A stretch of 64,000 nucleotides of DNA. Source: Mangifera indica (Eukaryota > Streptophyta > Magnoliopsida > Sapindales > Anacardiaceae). Below, piece after piece: positions 48,341 to 58,516 of the stretch (positions are counted from its first letter, which is position 1; each line of letters starts with the position of its first letter). Below the pieces are notes generated by a model. It saw nothing but the letters and a program-made list of their open reading frames with translations, was not told the DNA's origin and searched no databases. Made by a program: the position numbers and the translations under genes. The DNA is taken from assembly GCF_011075055.1 (NCBI RefSeq), contig NC_058146.1, forward strand, positions 7,378,001 to 7,442,000, given 5' to 3'.

Positions 48341-48351
48341 TGAATCGTATA

Positions 48352-48522
48352 CAAAGATTGAAGTATGTATTTTGAATTAATATACAATCACATGATAATA
48401 TAATACATAATGGTTTAAAGAATTTTGAATCAACGATAAAATAATACACAATCACATAATAATATATTTTATGTGTATGTATTTATGTACCAAAAAGTAG
48501 GTACACAAAGCATTATTCTTGT
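48352..48522. repeat. Short AT-rich MITE, same family as 26630
   Basis: It contains 'aatatacaatcacatgataa', 'aattttgaatcaacgataaaataatacacaatcacataataat' wording and ends 'ggtacacaaagcattatt'. Confidence 0.45.
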
Positions 48523-48609
48523 ACTTAAACAAGTATTTAAGAAATTGTAGTACCTTAGAAGTTGAAAACAAAGATTAAAAAAATTAATCTACCTTAAAAT
48601 TTGAAAACT

Positions 48610-49010
48610 AAGGTTGGTTACGAACCAACCCCGAATGCCTCTAGTTCAAGTTAGTTTGAGTAAAAAATAGTTTGACTCGAGCTTGACTTAAATAAAAAAT
48701 GATTCAGTTTGGTTTAACTCTAATAAATAGTTTGAATTTATAACTTAGATTCGTAGTTCATTTATAAAACGATGTTTTTACCTAAAAAATAAGCAAAACT
48801 ATCGATTTGAATTAAACTGAACCACGAATTTAAACCATTGATTCGAGCCATAAATTCAAATTGAACTTGAGTTGAATACTTTTTGACTCAAGTTTAGTTT
48901 TATTTTAAAAATAAGCCAATCTTCTTACTCGAATTTGACTTAAATTTGAGCTAAGTCAAACAGAATTGAGTTAACTTTTGAGACTGAGCTAGCTCGGTTT
49001 GAAATCAATT
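48610..49010. repeat. 'ttgaactcgagcttgac' inverted-repeat debris
   Basis: Words such as 'agttcaagttagtttgag' and 'tttgactcgagcttgactta' on the left recur inverted on the right ('ttgaacttgagttgaat', 'gagctaagtcaaac'). This is consistent with a decayed MITE similar to the repeats in the uricase intron. Confidence 0.4.
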
Positions 49011-49149
49011 TTATTGGGAACAAAGAGTAAAGAAGGAAGAGGGTTTGATCTTGAGATCTTTTGTTACTAGAAAAATAAAAAAAAACCTTCCAATAAGATC
49101 AAAAGATTTTGAGCTTGGCAAATGGTTTCATGAGCATGGGTAGTAGTAT

Positions 49150-49460
49150 CTTACAATAAAATACAATACAAGTGAAAAAATATATATATCTTAAGATGTA
49201 TTGAATTTATACGATACAATAAATATATCGTACGATACATATTACTGATACATTTTGATACTTCTTTTAGATAAAATGATGATACAATAAGAGTGTATAT
49301 GAAAAATTCTAAATTTTTAAAAATATTTGTTATATTTTTCAAAATGATATTGTATTAATTAGAATTTATTATTTTTTAAAATATGCATCTTAATATACGA
49401 TATAATTCATAATATACAATACAAAAAATTAAATTTTTAATATATGATATAATATGCGTT
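49150..49460. repeat. AT-rich inverted repeat with GATACAAT words
   Basis: 'acaatacaagtgaaaa', 'tatacgatacaataaatata' and, further on, 'atatacgatataattcat' suggest a small MITE related to the one at 39361. Confidence 0.35.
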
Positions 49461-49483
49461 TCAACTACCATATTCATGAGTTC

Positions 49484-49770
49484 TTAGAAAAATTTAATGT
49501 TTGAGTGACAAATTGATTCAGTTCTACAGTGGGGTGGAGTTTTATATAATACCAAAATAAATATAATTTTTATTTCTAATTTCAAGCCAAATGAGAGTGG
49601 ACCTAGGAACACAATTGCCCATGTCAGTTTCAAATATTGAATAGTCCAATAATATACTTTCAAATCAGTTGCCACATTAACAAAGAACTGCTTTCCTCTA
49701 AGGTACTTAACAGTAACAATCCCAATCTCAAGCCTATTGCGCTCCTTCACAAGAGTAGTAGAAGCAATAT
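49484..49770 (-). pseudogene. Unidentified gene fragment next to a foldback element
   Basis: The minus strand reads NNIASTTLVKERNRLEIGIV, then TVKYLRGKQFFVNVATDLKV and YYWTIQYLKLTWAIVFLGPL. This composition looks like a real membrane-protein exon. I do not recognise the family. A short inverted copy of its start (NNIAST...) lies across the foldback element at 50464-50510. It is probably a fragment; a functional exon cannot be excluded. Confidence 0.35.
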
Positions 49771-49783
49771 TATTTTTACAAAG

Positions 49784-50463
49784 GCTAAATGACCATTTCC
49801 CACCCAAGGTTTGATGCAAATCTTTTTCACTTGTTAACTATCAAAAATCCAAATACTCACTCTTCTATTAAATTTCGTTTTTACTATCAAAGATAAAATT
49901 GTCATTTAATAAAAATATTTAAAGAAATTATAAATTGATCATGTGCCCCCCTCCCCAAGTTTAAAAACTAACAATTTTCTTCCTCTAAACCTAAAGTTTG
50001 AAAATTGACTATTTCCTTCTAGGGATTGCATTTTCTCTCATGTTGTTTCTCCCACGATTGGAGTTGACTAGCCTCCTCCCTCCTATCTCTCGAAAGAGAA
50101 CGAATCGTCGACCAATTGAAGGTCGGCTAATGATTCATCCTCATCCTAAAAATGGGAGGGAGGAGGCTAGCTAGCTTCAATTGTCGGAGAAGTAGTAAGA
50201 GAGAAAATGCAAACCCTAGTAGGGAAATCGTCAATTTTCAAACTTTGGGTTTTTTTTTTTTTTGGGAGAGAGATTGTTAGTTTTTAAACTTGGGGGGGAA
50301 CATGATCAATTTATAATTTTTTTAAATATTTTTATTAAATAACAATTTTACCTCTGACAATAACAGTGAAATTTAATTTAATAGAGGGTATTTAGATTTT
50401 CGATAATTAACGAGTGGGAAGGATTTGCATCAAACCTTGGGTGGGAAATGGTGATTTGGCCCT
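49784..50463. mobile_element. Foldback element (GGCCAAA family) with extended arms
   Basis: The left GGCTAAATGACCATTTCCCA and the right reversed GGCCAAATCACCATTTCCCA match through ACCCAAGGTTTGATGCAAATC. Unlike the sisters, the inverted match continues outward through about 40 more bases (GTAGAAGCAATATTATTTTT on both sides), so there is no direct target duplication at the usual place. Confidence 0.75.
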
Positions 50464-50479
50464 TGTAAAAATAATATTG

Positions 50480-51833
50480 CTTCTACTTCTTATCTTGCGA
50501 AGAAGTAGAATAGATATGCATGGGCATGCATTCAACCCATCAAGATGATCGGTTGATTGTAATACTTCTAGGAGATTGTTTTTCTCAAATCACTCTCTAA
50601 TAGCTCTATATGAAAATAATACAACAGAGCCAACTTTATGCATCAATGTGGTCCTCTCTCCAAAGCCTTTGTTGGAAAACGTGACTGAGATCGACATATG
50701 TGACTAACTTACACCTGTGAAAATATGTATGTTGGATTTGACTTGTAGCCTTTGATGGAATATATATGTCAATATCCAATATTCGACTAAATCGAAGGTC
50801 TGTCATAATTGTACGGGTTGAACTTGATTTCAATCTCATTAACTTAAAATCATAACTCATTATTCGAGTTCGCCTTATTTACCACTATTAGAATAAAGGA
50901 GTGTATTAATATTCCACTAAATTGGCTATCCTTAAGGTCGAGGAAGTGTCCGAAACAGGTATGCCGAAACATTTGTAACTGCTACTATGTTAATATTTTT
51001 TTAATCACAGCTTTCACATCACTATATCCACGTGTAGTGACTTGAGTCTTGAAGTGTTTTTCGATAGGAAATCTCATTTCATCCTTTCTCTCATCCCTTT
51101 TTCTCTTTTGTCAAGCTCCTGTAAAAAAAGTAAATTACAATTACAACAATTTTGTATTAGAAATAATTCATTTTTTAATATAGATGCATTATTTAAAAAA
51201 AAAAAAAAAAGACCTTAAATTCAAATTCTACACATAAAAAAACTTAAAATGAAAAAAATTTCAATTAGACCCCTCATATGAAAAATATCAAAAAACACCC
51301 ATATTATGAAAAAAATTCATTTTGCCCCCAAAACCCACCACGCAAATTCATATGGTTGAAAACTTTGAAAAAACGCATTTTGCACCCCACCACATGAATT
51401 TGCATGTCAACCAATTTTTCAAAATTATAATTCTGCCCAACCACAAGATTCATTATTTAAAAACTCACACTTTAGCCCCTAACCGCACAAATTTGTGTGG
51501 TCCAAAAAGTTTAAAAAATACACAAAACCTCTCTATCTCTAAGAAATCTCACCACACGAATTCATGTGTTGAACAAAAACTTCGTGTGGTGACTATCAAT
51601 TTCATGTGGTAACATTTCACCTCCCAAACTTCGTTTTCAAATACCATTTCATTAACAATCAACTCTATAACTAATCTAACACAAAAGCCCACCAACAAAT
51701 CAAACAATTTCAACAAATATTGCAGTTTAAAACCCTAAGTCTAAACACTCAAATACTGCATCCAATCGACTAAATCTTACACTAAAATGCATAAAAACAT
51801 GACAAGGATTATTTTACTAACCTTTTCATCCAT
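50480..51833 (-). pseudogene. Second copy of the DUF1985-type MULE cargo gene
   Basis: The first exon ATGGATGAAAAG starts at 51833 (donor GGTTAGT), and the second begins after TTTACAG near 51137. The text parallels the copy at 9319: CACTTCAAG..CAAGTCACTACACG, then IMTDLRFSRILDIDIYIPSK, YFHRCKLVTYVDLSHVFQQR. At the point where copy A has an in-frame TAG, this copy reads through (QIQHTYFHR). It is still broken by frameshifts and stops elsewhere and lacks the downstream half. Confidence 0.65.
51335..51615. repeat. Palindromic CCACACGAATT cluster in MULE copy 2
   Basis: Variants occur near 51335 (CCACGCAAATTCATATGG), 51386, 51441, 51482 (CGCACAAATTTGTGTGG), 51551 (CCACACGAATTCATGTG), 51580 and 51600. 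The position relative to the MULE end matches the cluster at 9583-9860. Confidence 0.75.
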
Positions 51834-52256
51834 TTTCGTCATCGAAAATGTTGCCAAAATCGGCTAGAGAGAGTCTGCGGTATTGTATGGTTGGGTATAC
51901 GTTTTCGTGTGGCTAGAAATGGAACTTCATCGTCTTCTTCGATTTTTCATGAAGGGCAATTTTGTTTAAATTTCAAAAATTTGGGTAATTTCACTTTGCA
52001 CCCCTAAATTTGGGATAATTTAGTTAATTTTCATTTATTTTAAGATGTAAAATTTAACTCTCTTTTTGCTTCACTCTTCATGCAAAAAAAAGAGTTACAA
52101 AAATTAATGATGAAGGAATTTACATTATTCCTCTAACTATAAAGAGATTTTTCGTTATTTAAATATATGTAAGGGGAATTATTGTTACTTAAAAGAAAAA
52201 AAACAACAAAATTATGTACACTTATAATGAATATAATTTTATACACAAATAATAAT

Positions 52257-52940
52257 TTATCAATATATAATTAGATAATTTTAATATAGAGATAAAATAA
52301 TATTCAATTATATAATGACAAAATATATTTAATATCTCAATATATCAAAAAATATGTTTAGTCTAAGAAGACTATTATATTATTTACTCATTGATGGGCA
52401 AGCTCTTTAATTCTGGTTCAAGGATATATAATGTGAGAAGGACCTTCAACCACCAATTACATTAGCCATTATGGCTCTACTAGTATGTATAGCCATGTAG
52501 AACTTGGCTTAAAGTCCATGATGTACTTATTTTTCATGTTGAAAAATCATTGTTTTTAATTTGCTAATATAAAATAATAATAAAATTACGTAAATTTATT
52601 TTAAATAAAAAATATTATATATATATTTAATATAGAGATAAAATAATTTTCAATTATATGATAATAAAATATATTATCTCGATATACCAAGAAATATGTT
52701 TAGTTTAACACGACTACTATACTATTTACTCATTGAGGAGCAAGCTATTTAATTCTGGTTCAAGGATACATAATGTGAGAAGGACCTTCACCCACCACTC
52801 ACATTAGCCATTATGACACTACTAGTATTTATAGCCATGTAGAACTTGGCTTAAAGTCCATGATGTACTTATTTTTCATGTTGAAAAATCATTGTTTTTA
52901 ATTTGCTAATATAAAAATAAAAATAAAATTATATACACTT
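52257..52940. repeat. Tandem duplication, unit about 342 bp
   Basis: 'tttactcattga' at 52383 recurs at 52725. From there the two copies agree for about 200 bases, including 'atggctctactagt' / 'atgacactactagt', 'atagccatgtagaacttggc', 'tccatgatgtacttattttt' and 'ttgctaatataaaa'. Differences are mostly point changes and small gaps. Confidence 0.88.
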
Positions 52941-53260
52941 ATTTTGAATAAAAAATATTTTATATATATTATTTAAATATATAGATGATATATTATCATG
53001 TGATTAAATGTTATTTTATTTTTAATTCAAAATCATCAAATTACATGATGATATGTAATCTATTTATCCAAATTATATACTAAAAATATATACACATAGT
53101 TTTATTAATTTTGAATGGATAAATATATACACACTTAATATATGTTATTATATGATTATGTGATTTTAAATTAAAAATGAAATAATTCATAATCATATGA
53201 TAACACATATAACTATATACCTATTTATATATTTAAAATTGGTACATATAGTATTATTCA
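52941..53260. repeat. Two adjacent AT-rich MITE copies (26630 family)
   Basis: Copy one spans about 52941-53105 and ends 'atatacacatagttttatt'. Copy two spans about 53115-53260 and ends 'ggtacatatagtattatt'. Both hold 'tcatatgataacac'-like cores. Confidence 0.5.
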
Positions 53261-53296
53261 TAAAATAATTTCTTACTTCTCTATTAGTTAATAATA

Positions 53297-54011
53297 GGCC
53301 AAAAGACTTGTTTCCACCCAAAGTATAGTGAAATCTTAATAACACCCCCCCCCCCCCAAACTTTTGAAAACCTAAACACTCACCCATGAGCAAAATTTCA
53401 TTAAAAAACTCAGTTAAAGTTAAAAACAAAATATCTTTTTAATAATAACATTAAAAAACTATATAATTAATTATATTTTCCTTCTAGGTTTTAAAAACTA
53501 ACATTTCATCTTTGTATAAAGTTCTTCTGTTTTAAAAAATCACATTTCCCCTCAAACCCTCTTGGACCACTGTCTTCAACTTTGACAATCGTCAAATCCA
53601 TCCTAAACTATTGTCGTTGAAGTCTTCTCACTATCCGACCACTGAAAATTGAATTTCCAAACAAAAATGTCTAAAAATCTAGATGACTCGATTTCCAAGC
53701 GACGTGGTTTAGGGGGAGATAGTCGGACTTTTCTCTAAAGTGGCTCAAGTTGGGAGAAAAAAAATCCTAAGTTTTGGAAGGAAACACTATTTTTCAAAGT
53801 TTAAAAATTTTAGGTAGTAATAAAGTTGTTGGTTTTTTAAACTTAGAGGACAAATATAATTAATTTTATATTTCTAAATTTTTTTTATTAAATAACAATT
53901 TTATCTTTTATTTTAGCTGAGTTTTTTTAAGAGAATTTTACTTATGAGAGGGTGTTTGAATTTTCAAAAGTTGAAGGGGTCATTTGTAAATTCACTATAC
54001 CTTGGGTGGTA
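53297..54011. mobile_element. Foldback element (GGCCAAA family), right end truncated
   Basis: It starts GGCCAAAAGACTTGTTTCCA. The right arm is recognisable up to CACTATACCTTGGGTGG at about 54010, after which the expected terminus is missing. A 13-C run sits at 53345-53357. Confidence 0.65.
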
Positions 54012-54240
54012 TCTCATACTTTCAAAAATCTCTTTCTCCCTAATTAAAGGCATTCCATCGTACGGAAGATATTCTCTGGGAATCATACACCGTCCAAAAC
54101 ATTGGGCAAATCACAAATGTCATGACGAATCACACTCAAATTTATATGCTTTGGCATGATCCGGAAGTATTCTTTGTGACGCCTTAACCAAAGCCTAACA
54201 TTAGAAGTGTCCAACTTTTGACTAGTCTTAATATAGTTAA

Positions 54241-55192
54241 GGTCAAAACGCTTATTCCCACCCACGTGTAGTGTATGTTCAAATTTTCAACAGTAGGATT
54301 TTAAAAATTTATTTTTTATTAAAATTCCCTGTTGTGATTGCGGGTAAAATTATTAATTAATTAAAAATATTAAAAAATTAAAATTTTATCATATTTTCTA
54401 TCTTAAGTTTAAAAATCTAACAATTTTTTTTACTAAGGGTTATAAAGTGACCATTTTCCTTTTAGAAATTTTTTTCCCTTTCTCCAATGACCACCTTGAT
54501 TTTGATTTATAGTCAACTTTCAATCTTCTAGCATTGACACTCTTTTTTCGTCTGATGAAGACAATTCATCTTCGTCCGACAAAAAGACAAAGACATCATC
54601 TTCATCTAACAAAGAAATGAAGATGTCATCCTCGTCCAACAAAGAAACAAAGATGTCATTTTTGCCTCTTCGGGCAAATGAAAATGATTCATTTTCGTTC
54701 GCCTTAGATCGGTGTTTTGAGTTGGTCGATTGTATGTATTAGATGAAGATGAAGATGATCATCTAAAAATTTGAGGAAGACAAAGACGATCACCTAAAGT
54801 CGGACGTCTTGAGGCATCTTTTCATTGGACAAAGATAATTCATTTTTGTCCGATGAAAATGGATGCTGAAGCCAGAAGATCGGTAGGAGAGGAAGATATA
54901 CTGAAGATCGATTGTCAGCAAAAACTAAGGTGATCATCAAAGAAAAGGAAGAAAAACCCTAAGGGAAAAATTGTGACTTTTCAAATTTTAGGTAGAAAAA
55001 AATTACTAGATTTTTAAACTAAAGAAAGAAAAATATGATAAAATTTTAGTTTTTTTAATATTTTTAGTTAAATAATATTTATATCTTTAACCTTAACAAA
55101 GAATTTTAATAAAATGGTGGATATTTAGAGGTTTAAAATTTTACTGATAAAAAATTGAGATTATATCTTGGGTGAAAATAAATCTTTTGTCT
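54241..55192. mobile_element. Foldback element (GGCCAAA family)
   Basis: The left GGTCAAAACGCTTATTCCCA and the right reversed AGACAAAAGATTTATTTTCA match. The flanks TATAGTTAA (54232-54240) and TATAATTAA (55193-55201) agree at eight of nine bases. The core is long and contains many GATGAAGA / TCTTCGTC words, echoing the GAAGACGAAG core of the palindromic member. Confidence 0.7.
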
Positions 55193-55533
55193 TATAATTA
55201 AATATGGAAATTAATTAAAATAGGGACCAAAACTTCCAGTTTGACCTTTTTTGGCAAACTCTGAGTAATTTTACCTTTTTAAGGAAATTTAATTGTTATT
55301 CCAATAATACATTTTACCTTATTATTTCATATTCAAAATAGTTTACTAGACAATTTTCTTTTTCTCTTATATCATATATTAAGTATACAGATTAATTTTT
55401 GTGTAATTATTGATATTTACAAATCCAAAATATATTAATTTCTAATATAAAAATTGATATTTACAAATTGTAACAAAATGATGAACATAATTACACATAG
55501 TTAGGTTCGAAAAGGTGCATAAAAATATAAACG

Positions 55534-55535
<2 letters not shown>

Positions 55536-55585
<50 letters not shown>
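55536..55585. repeat. (AT)n microsatellite
   Basis: About 25 uninterrupted AT units at the inner edge of the foldback arm. Confidence 0.95.
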
Positions 55586-55589
<4 letters not shown>

Positions 55590-55679
55590 AATAACAGGTG
55601 TGAAGAAGTGCACGCACCTCTTCGCACATATATATACGTTGTATGCACCTGTATATATTTTTATGCATCTGTTTGTATT

Positions 55680-55830
55680 TTCACACACTCTTTTGCATTT
55701 GCACCCTTTCGGATAACCGCACACTCTTTCACATATTTTCGTATCCTTTCAAAAAAATGTATACCCTTTCGAAAAAATGTGCACCCTTTCAAAAAACATG
55801 CACCCTTTTGCATCCATGCACAACCCACAT
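55680..55830. repeat. Short tandem repeat, CACCCTTTCRAAAAAATGT type
   Basis: Four or five diverged copies of about 20-23 bases follow one another: 'gtatcctttcaaaaaaatgt', 'ataccctttcgaaaaaatgt', 'gcaccctttcaaaaaacatg'. Confidence 0.8.
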
Positions 55831-56424
55831 GCACTCTATGTAGTTATGTTTATCATTTTGTAAACATACGTAAATATCAACTATTATATTAGAAATCAAT
55901 CTGTTTTGGATCTGCAAATCTTAATCATTACAGAAAAATTAATTTGTATACTCTCAAAATAAATTTTTCGGTAAAAATTACTTTGAGTGCTAAGAAATAG
56001 GATGAAGAATATTTTTAGTATAAAAGATACGATTTACTTAAAAAGGTAAAACTATTAAAATTTTACAGAAAAAGATTTACGTAACTAATTTCATGTGTAT
56101 TTTAATTAATATCCCATTAACTATTGGTTAGTAATAAAACTAGATTTGAATACTCAACTTTTTCTCTTATTTTGACTTAAAGGGATGATTTGACCAAACT
56201 AACCCTTGAAAGTTCAAAATTTTATGAAAGAGTAAATTTAATAAATAAACTTATAAATATTAATAATTGATTCAATTACTTTCTACAAAGAAACATAAAA
56301 TTAAAAAAAAAAAAACCATCTTAACATATTATAAGCTTTTAAAATGAATTAAATGTCTAAATCAATGGTAACGTTATCCTTAATACGTAATACAATCTTA
56401 TAAATTATCATCTATTATAACTAT

Positions 56425-56575
56425 TAAAAAAATATAATATTATATACTTTTTAAATATATATATTTATATATTATTATATAATTAAATATTATTTTATTT
56501 TTAATTTAAAATTTTTTAATGATATAATAATATATATCAATTTATATATTTAAAATAAATGCAAATAATATTCTC
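56425..56575. repeat. Short AT-rich MITE, same family as 26630
   Basis: It contains 'atataattaaatattatttt' and ends 'aaataaatgcaaataatattct'. Confidence 0.4.
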
Positions 56576-56639
56576 CTGCGGACATGCTCTGCCAACCAAA
56601 TCCAACTCACGCCCATTACTTGCACAAGAGTCAAAAACG

Positions 56640-58160
56640 ATGTGCCTACCAGTCTTATAAAAGTTTTCTAGGAGATTATGGTTTTTTTCCACTTGACCCC
56701 CAAATATTCCAGAAACTCAAATTCCCTAAAATCTTAACTCCTTAGAAACTTTGTCAAATTTGTAAGGGTATAATGGTATGTTGCCTCTCCCTTATTCTTT
56801 TTTTATCTTTTCTCCTCTTCCTTTTATCTCCTTTTGGCCCCCTCTTTTCTCTTTTCTTCTTTTTTTTCTTTCTCATCTTTGTTGTTGAATCACCACCACA
56901 ACCATCTCCTTACCAACAAAAAAATGCTTCACAATGTAACCGATCAAAAGAGAATTGTAGTTAAAAGGTACTTGCGTAACAATTATTTTGCCATTTCAAT
57001 ATTTAAATGTGTTGATGTGAAAATCCTTTTGGTATGTATAAACATTTACTCTTTCATGTATAAATGTTTTGTTTATTTGAGAAATTGAATTAAATGAATC
57101 GTTCTTCAATTTAGATATTCAATTGCAAGCTTTGGTTTCATGACCCAACTAATGTCAAAGTCAAAATAAATCCAAATGGCTTCAGTGTGAAGAAAAAGAG
57201 ATAAAAAAATGAAATATATGTGCGAACATATTAGAAATATACATTTCACACACACAAAGTATGCTTTGATCCATGATTGTTGCATATTATGATTTAGATG
57301 CTTTAGTGTTGAAAACCTCATATGCTATCCATTATAGGTTGAAAGTGTTCATGTATAGTTTGTGATTACAAGAAATATGTGGTGTATCTAAAATCACGTG
57401 TGAGGTGAAGGTTTCTCTCTTGCATGTTATCTATATATTTGCATGTCTCTCTATTTGTGTCTCTGTATATGTCGAATCTCCCTTACCTAGGTATAAGTCT
57501 TTTACATTTATAGGACGAAAAATGTATACTTACATGAGGGTATTATATCTAAGTATTTCTAATCCAAATGTAATTATAAAGATTTATTCTTATTATAATT
57601 AAAGAAAAAAATAAGATAATTATATTGATCATATTATCCTAATTTGGTGAAAATTATTGTTTTTCTTTGTTGACATGAGATGGCAATGATTTCTTATAAA
57701 CTCACTTTTATCATTTAAATAAATCCTAACATATTCTTTTCCTTTATGTAAAATGATAATATCAAACAATAAAGAGGTGGTGGGAGATGGTTAAGGGTGG
57801 TGGTTCGATGGTGAGGGAGAGAAAGAAAGGAACAAAAAATGAAAGAAGGGAAGAAAGTAAAAAAAAGAGAAAGAGCAAAATATCAAAAAGTAACAAAACT
57901 AATAAAGTATTAGAATATTTAAGAAGAAATTTTGAGTTCAAGTTTTTATCATACTTATGAAATTTTGATTTGACTTACTTATTGGAAAAAAAAAAAAAAG
58001 AGAGAGAAAGAACAAGAGGGAGGGAGGGAGGAGAAAAAGAATGGCAAAGAGAGAATACATTTATATCTGCATGAACTTATCATAGATAAGGTGGATTTAG
58101 TATTTTAAGGGGTATTTTGTTAAGTTCTGAAAAATCTGTGTAAGAAGAATGATTGTTTAA
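56640..58160. other. Upstream region of LPPD; possible long inverted repeat
   Basis: A pyrimidine-rich stretch (56770-56910) is mirrored by a purine-rich one (57780-58040), and 'caccaccacaaccatctcc' by 'ggtggtgggagatggttaa'. This may be a large decayed foldback element. No coding signature is seen. The nearer promoter sequence to 58516 shows no element I can name. Confidence 0.35.
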
Positions 58161-58516
58161 ACCTTTAGTCTTTGAAAAAATATACTGGGGCAAATTGATA
58201 GTTGTTCAATTTCAAAATAAAAAATAATTAAAAACTAAATAATTGTATTATTTCAACTAAAGCAAACCTGCCTGATTTAAAAAAAATGAAAAAATAATAT
58301 TATAATTCATATTCAATTAAGACTTTAATATTAAACAAAGAATAGAATTCAAAATCCAGTGCGACCAAAACAGGAATAAAAAGAAGTGCTTTTGAAAACA
58401 AGAGGTGGTCTTTATTTTATTTTGTTCTGTTTATGTTATTTTTGGTTACATTTCTTGTTTGAAGAGTGGTTTTTTGCTGTTGATTCCTCTGTTTCAAAAG
58501 AGGGAAAGGGGCAGAT

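Larger units (their letters stand above)
50470..52037 (-). mobile_element. Partial inverted copy of the MULE
   Basis: The right end near 52037 reads, in reverse complement, as AACTAAATTATCCCAAATTT followed by AGGGGTGCAAAGTG. Compare the left end of the large MULE, with AATTAAATTGCCCAAAAGTT and AGGGGTGCAAAATG. Cargo exon order is the same. The far (transposase) end is missing in this copy and no target duplication could be paired. Confidence 0.65.
55204..56122. mobile_element. Second type of foldback element with a repeat core
   Basis: The arms can be followed outward from the centre: 'tttctaatataaaaattgatatttac' against reversed 'tttctaatataatagttgatatttac', then 'tatacagattaatttttgtgtaat' against 'tatacaaattaatttttctgtaat', then 'ttttacctttttaag' on both, and 'attaattaaaata' near the ends. 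The centre holds an AT microsatellite (55536-55585) and a CACCCTTTCRAAAAA minisatellite. It is unrelated to the GGCCAAA family. Confidence 0.7.
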
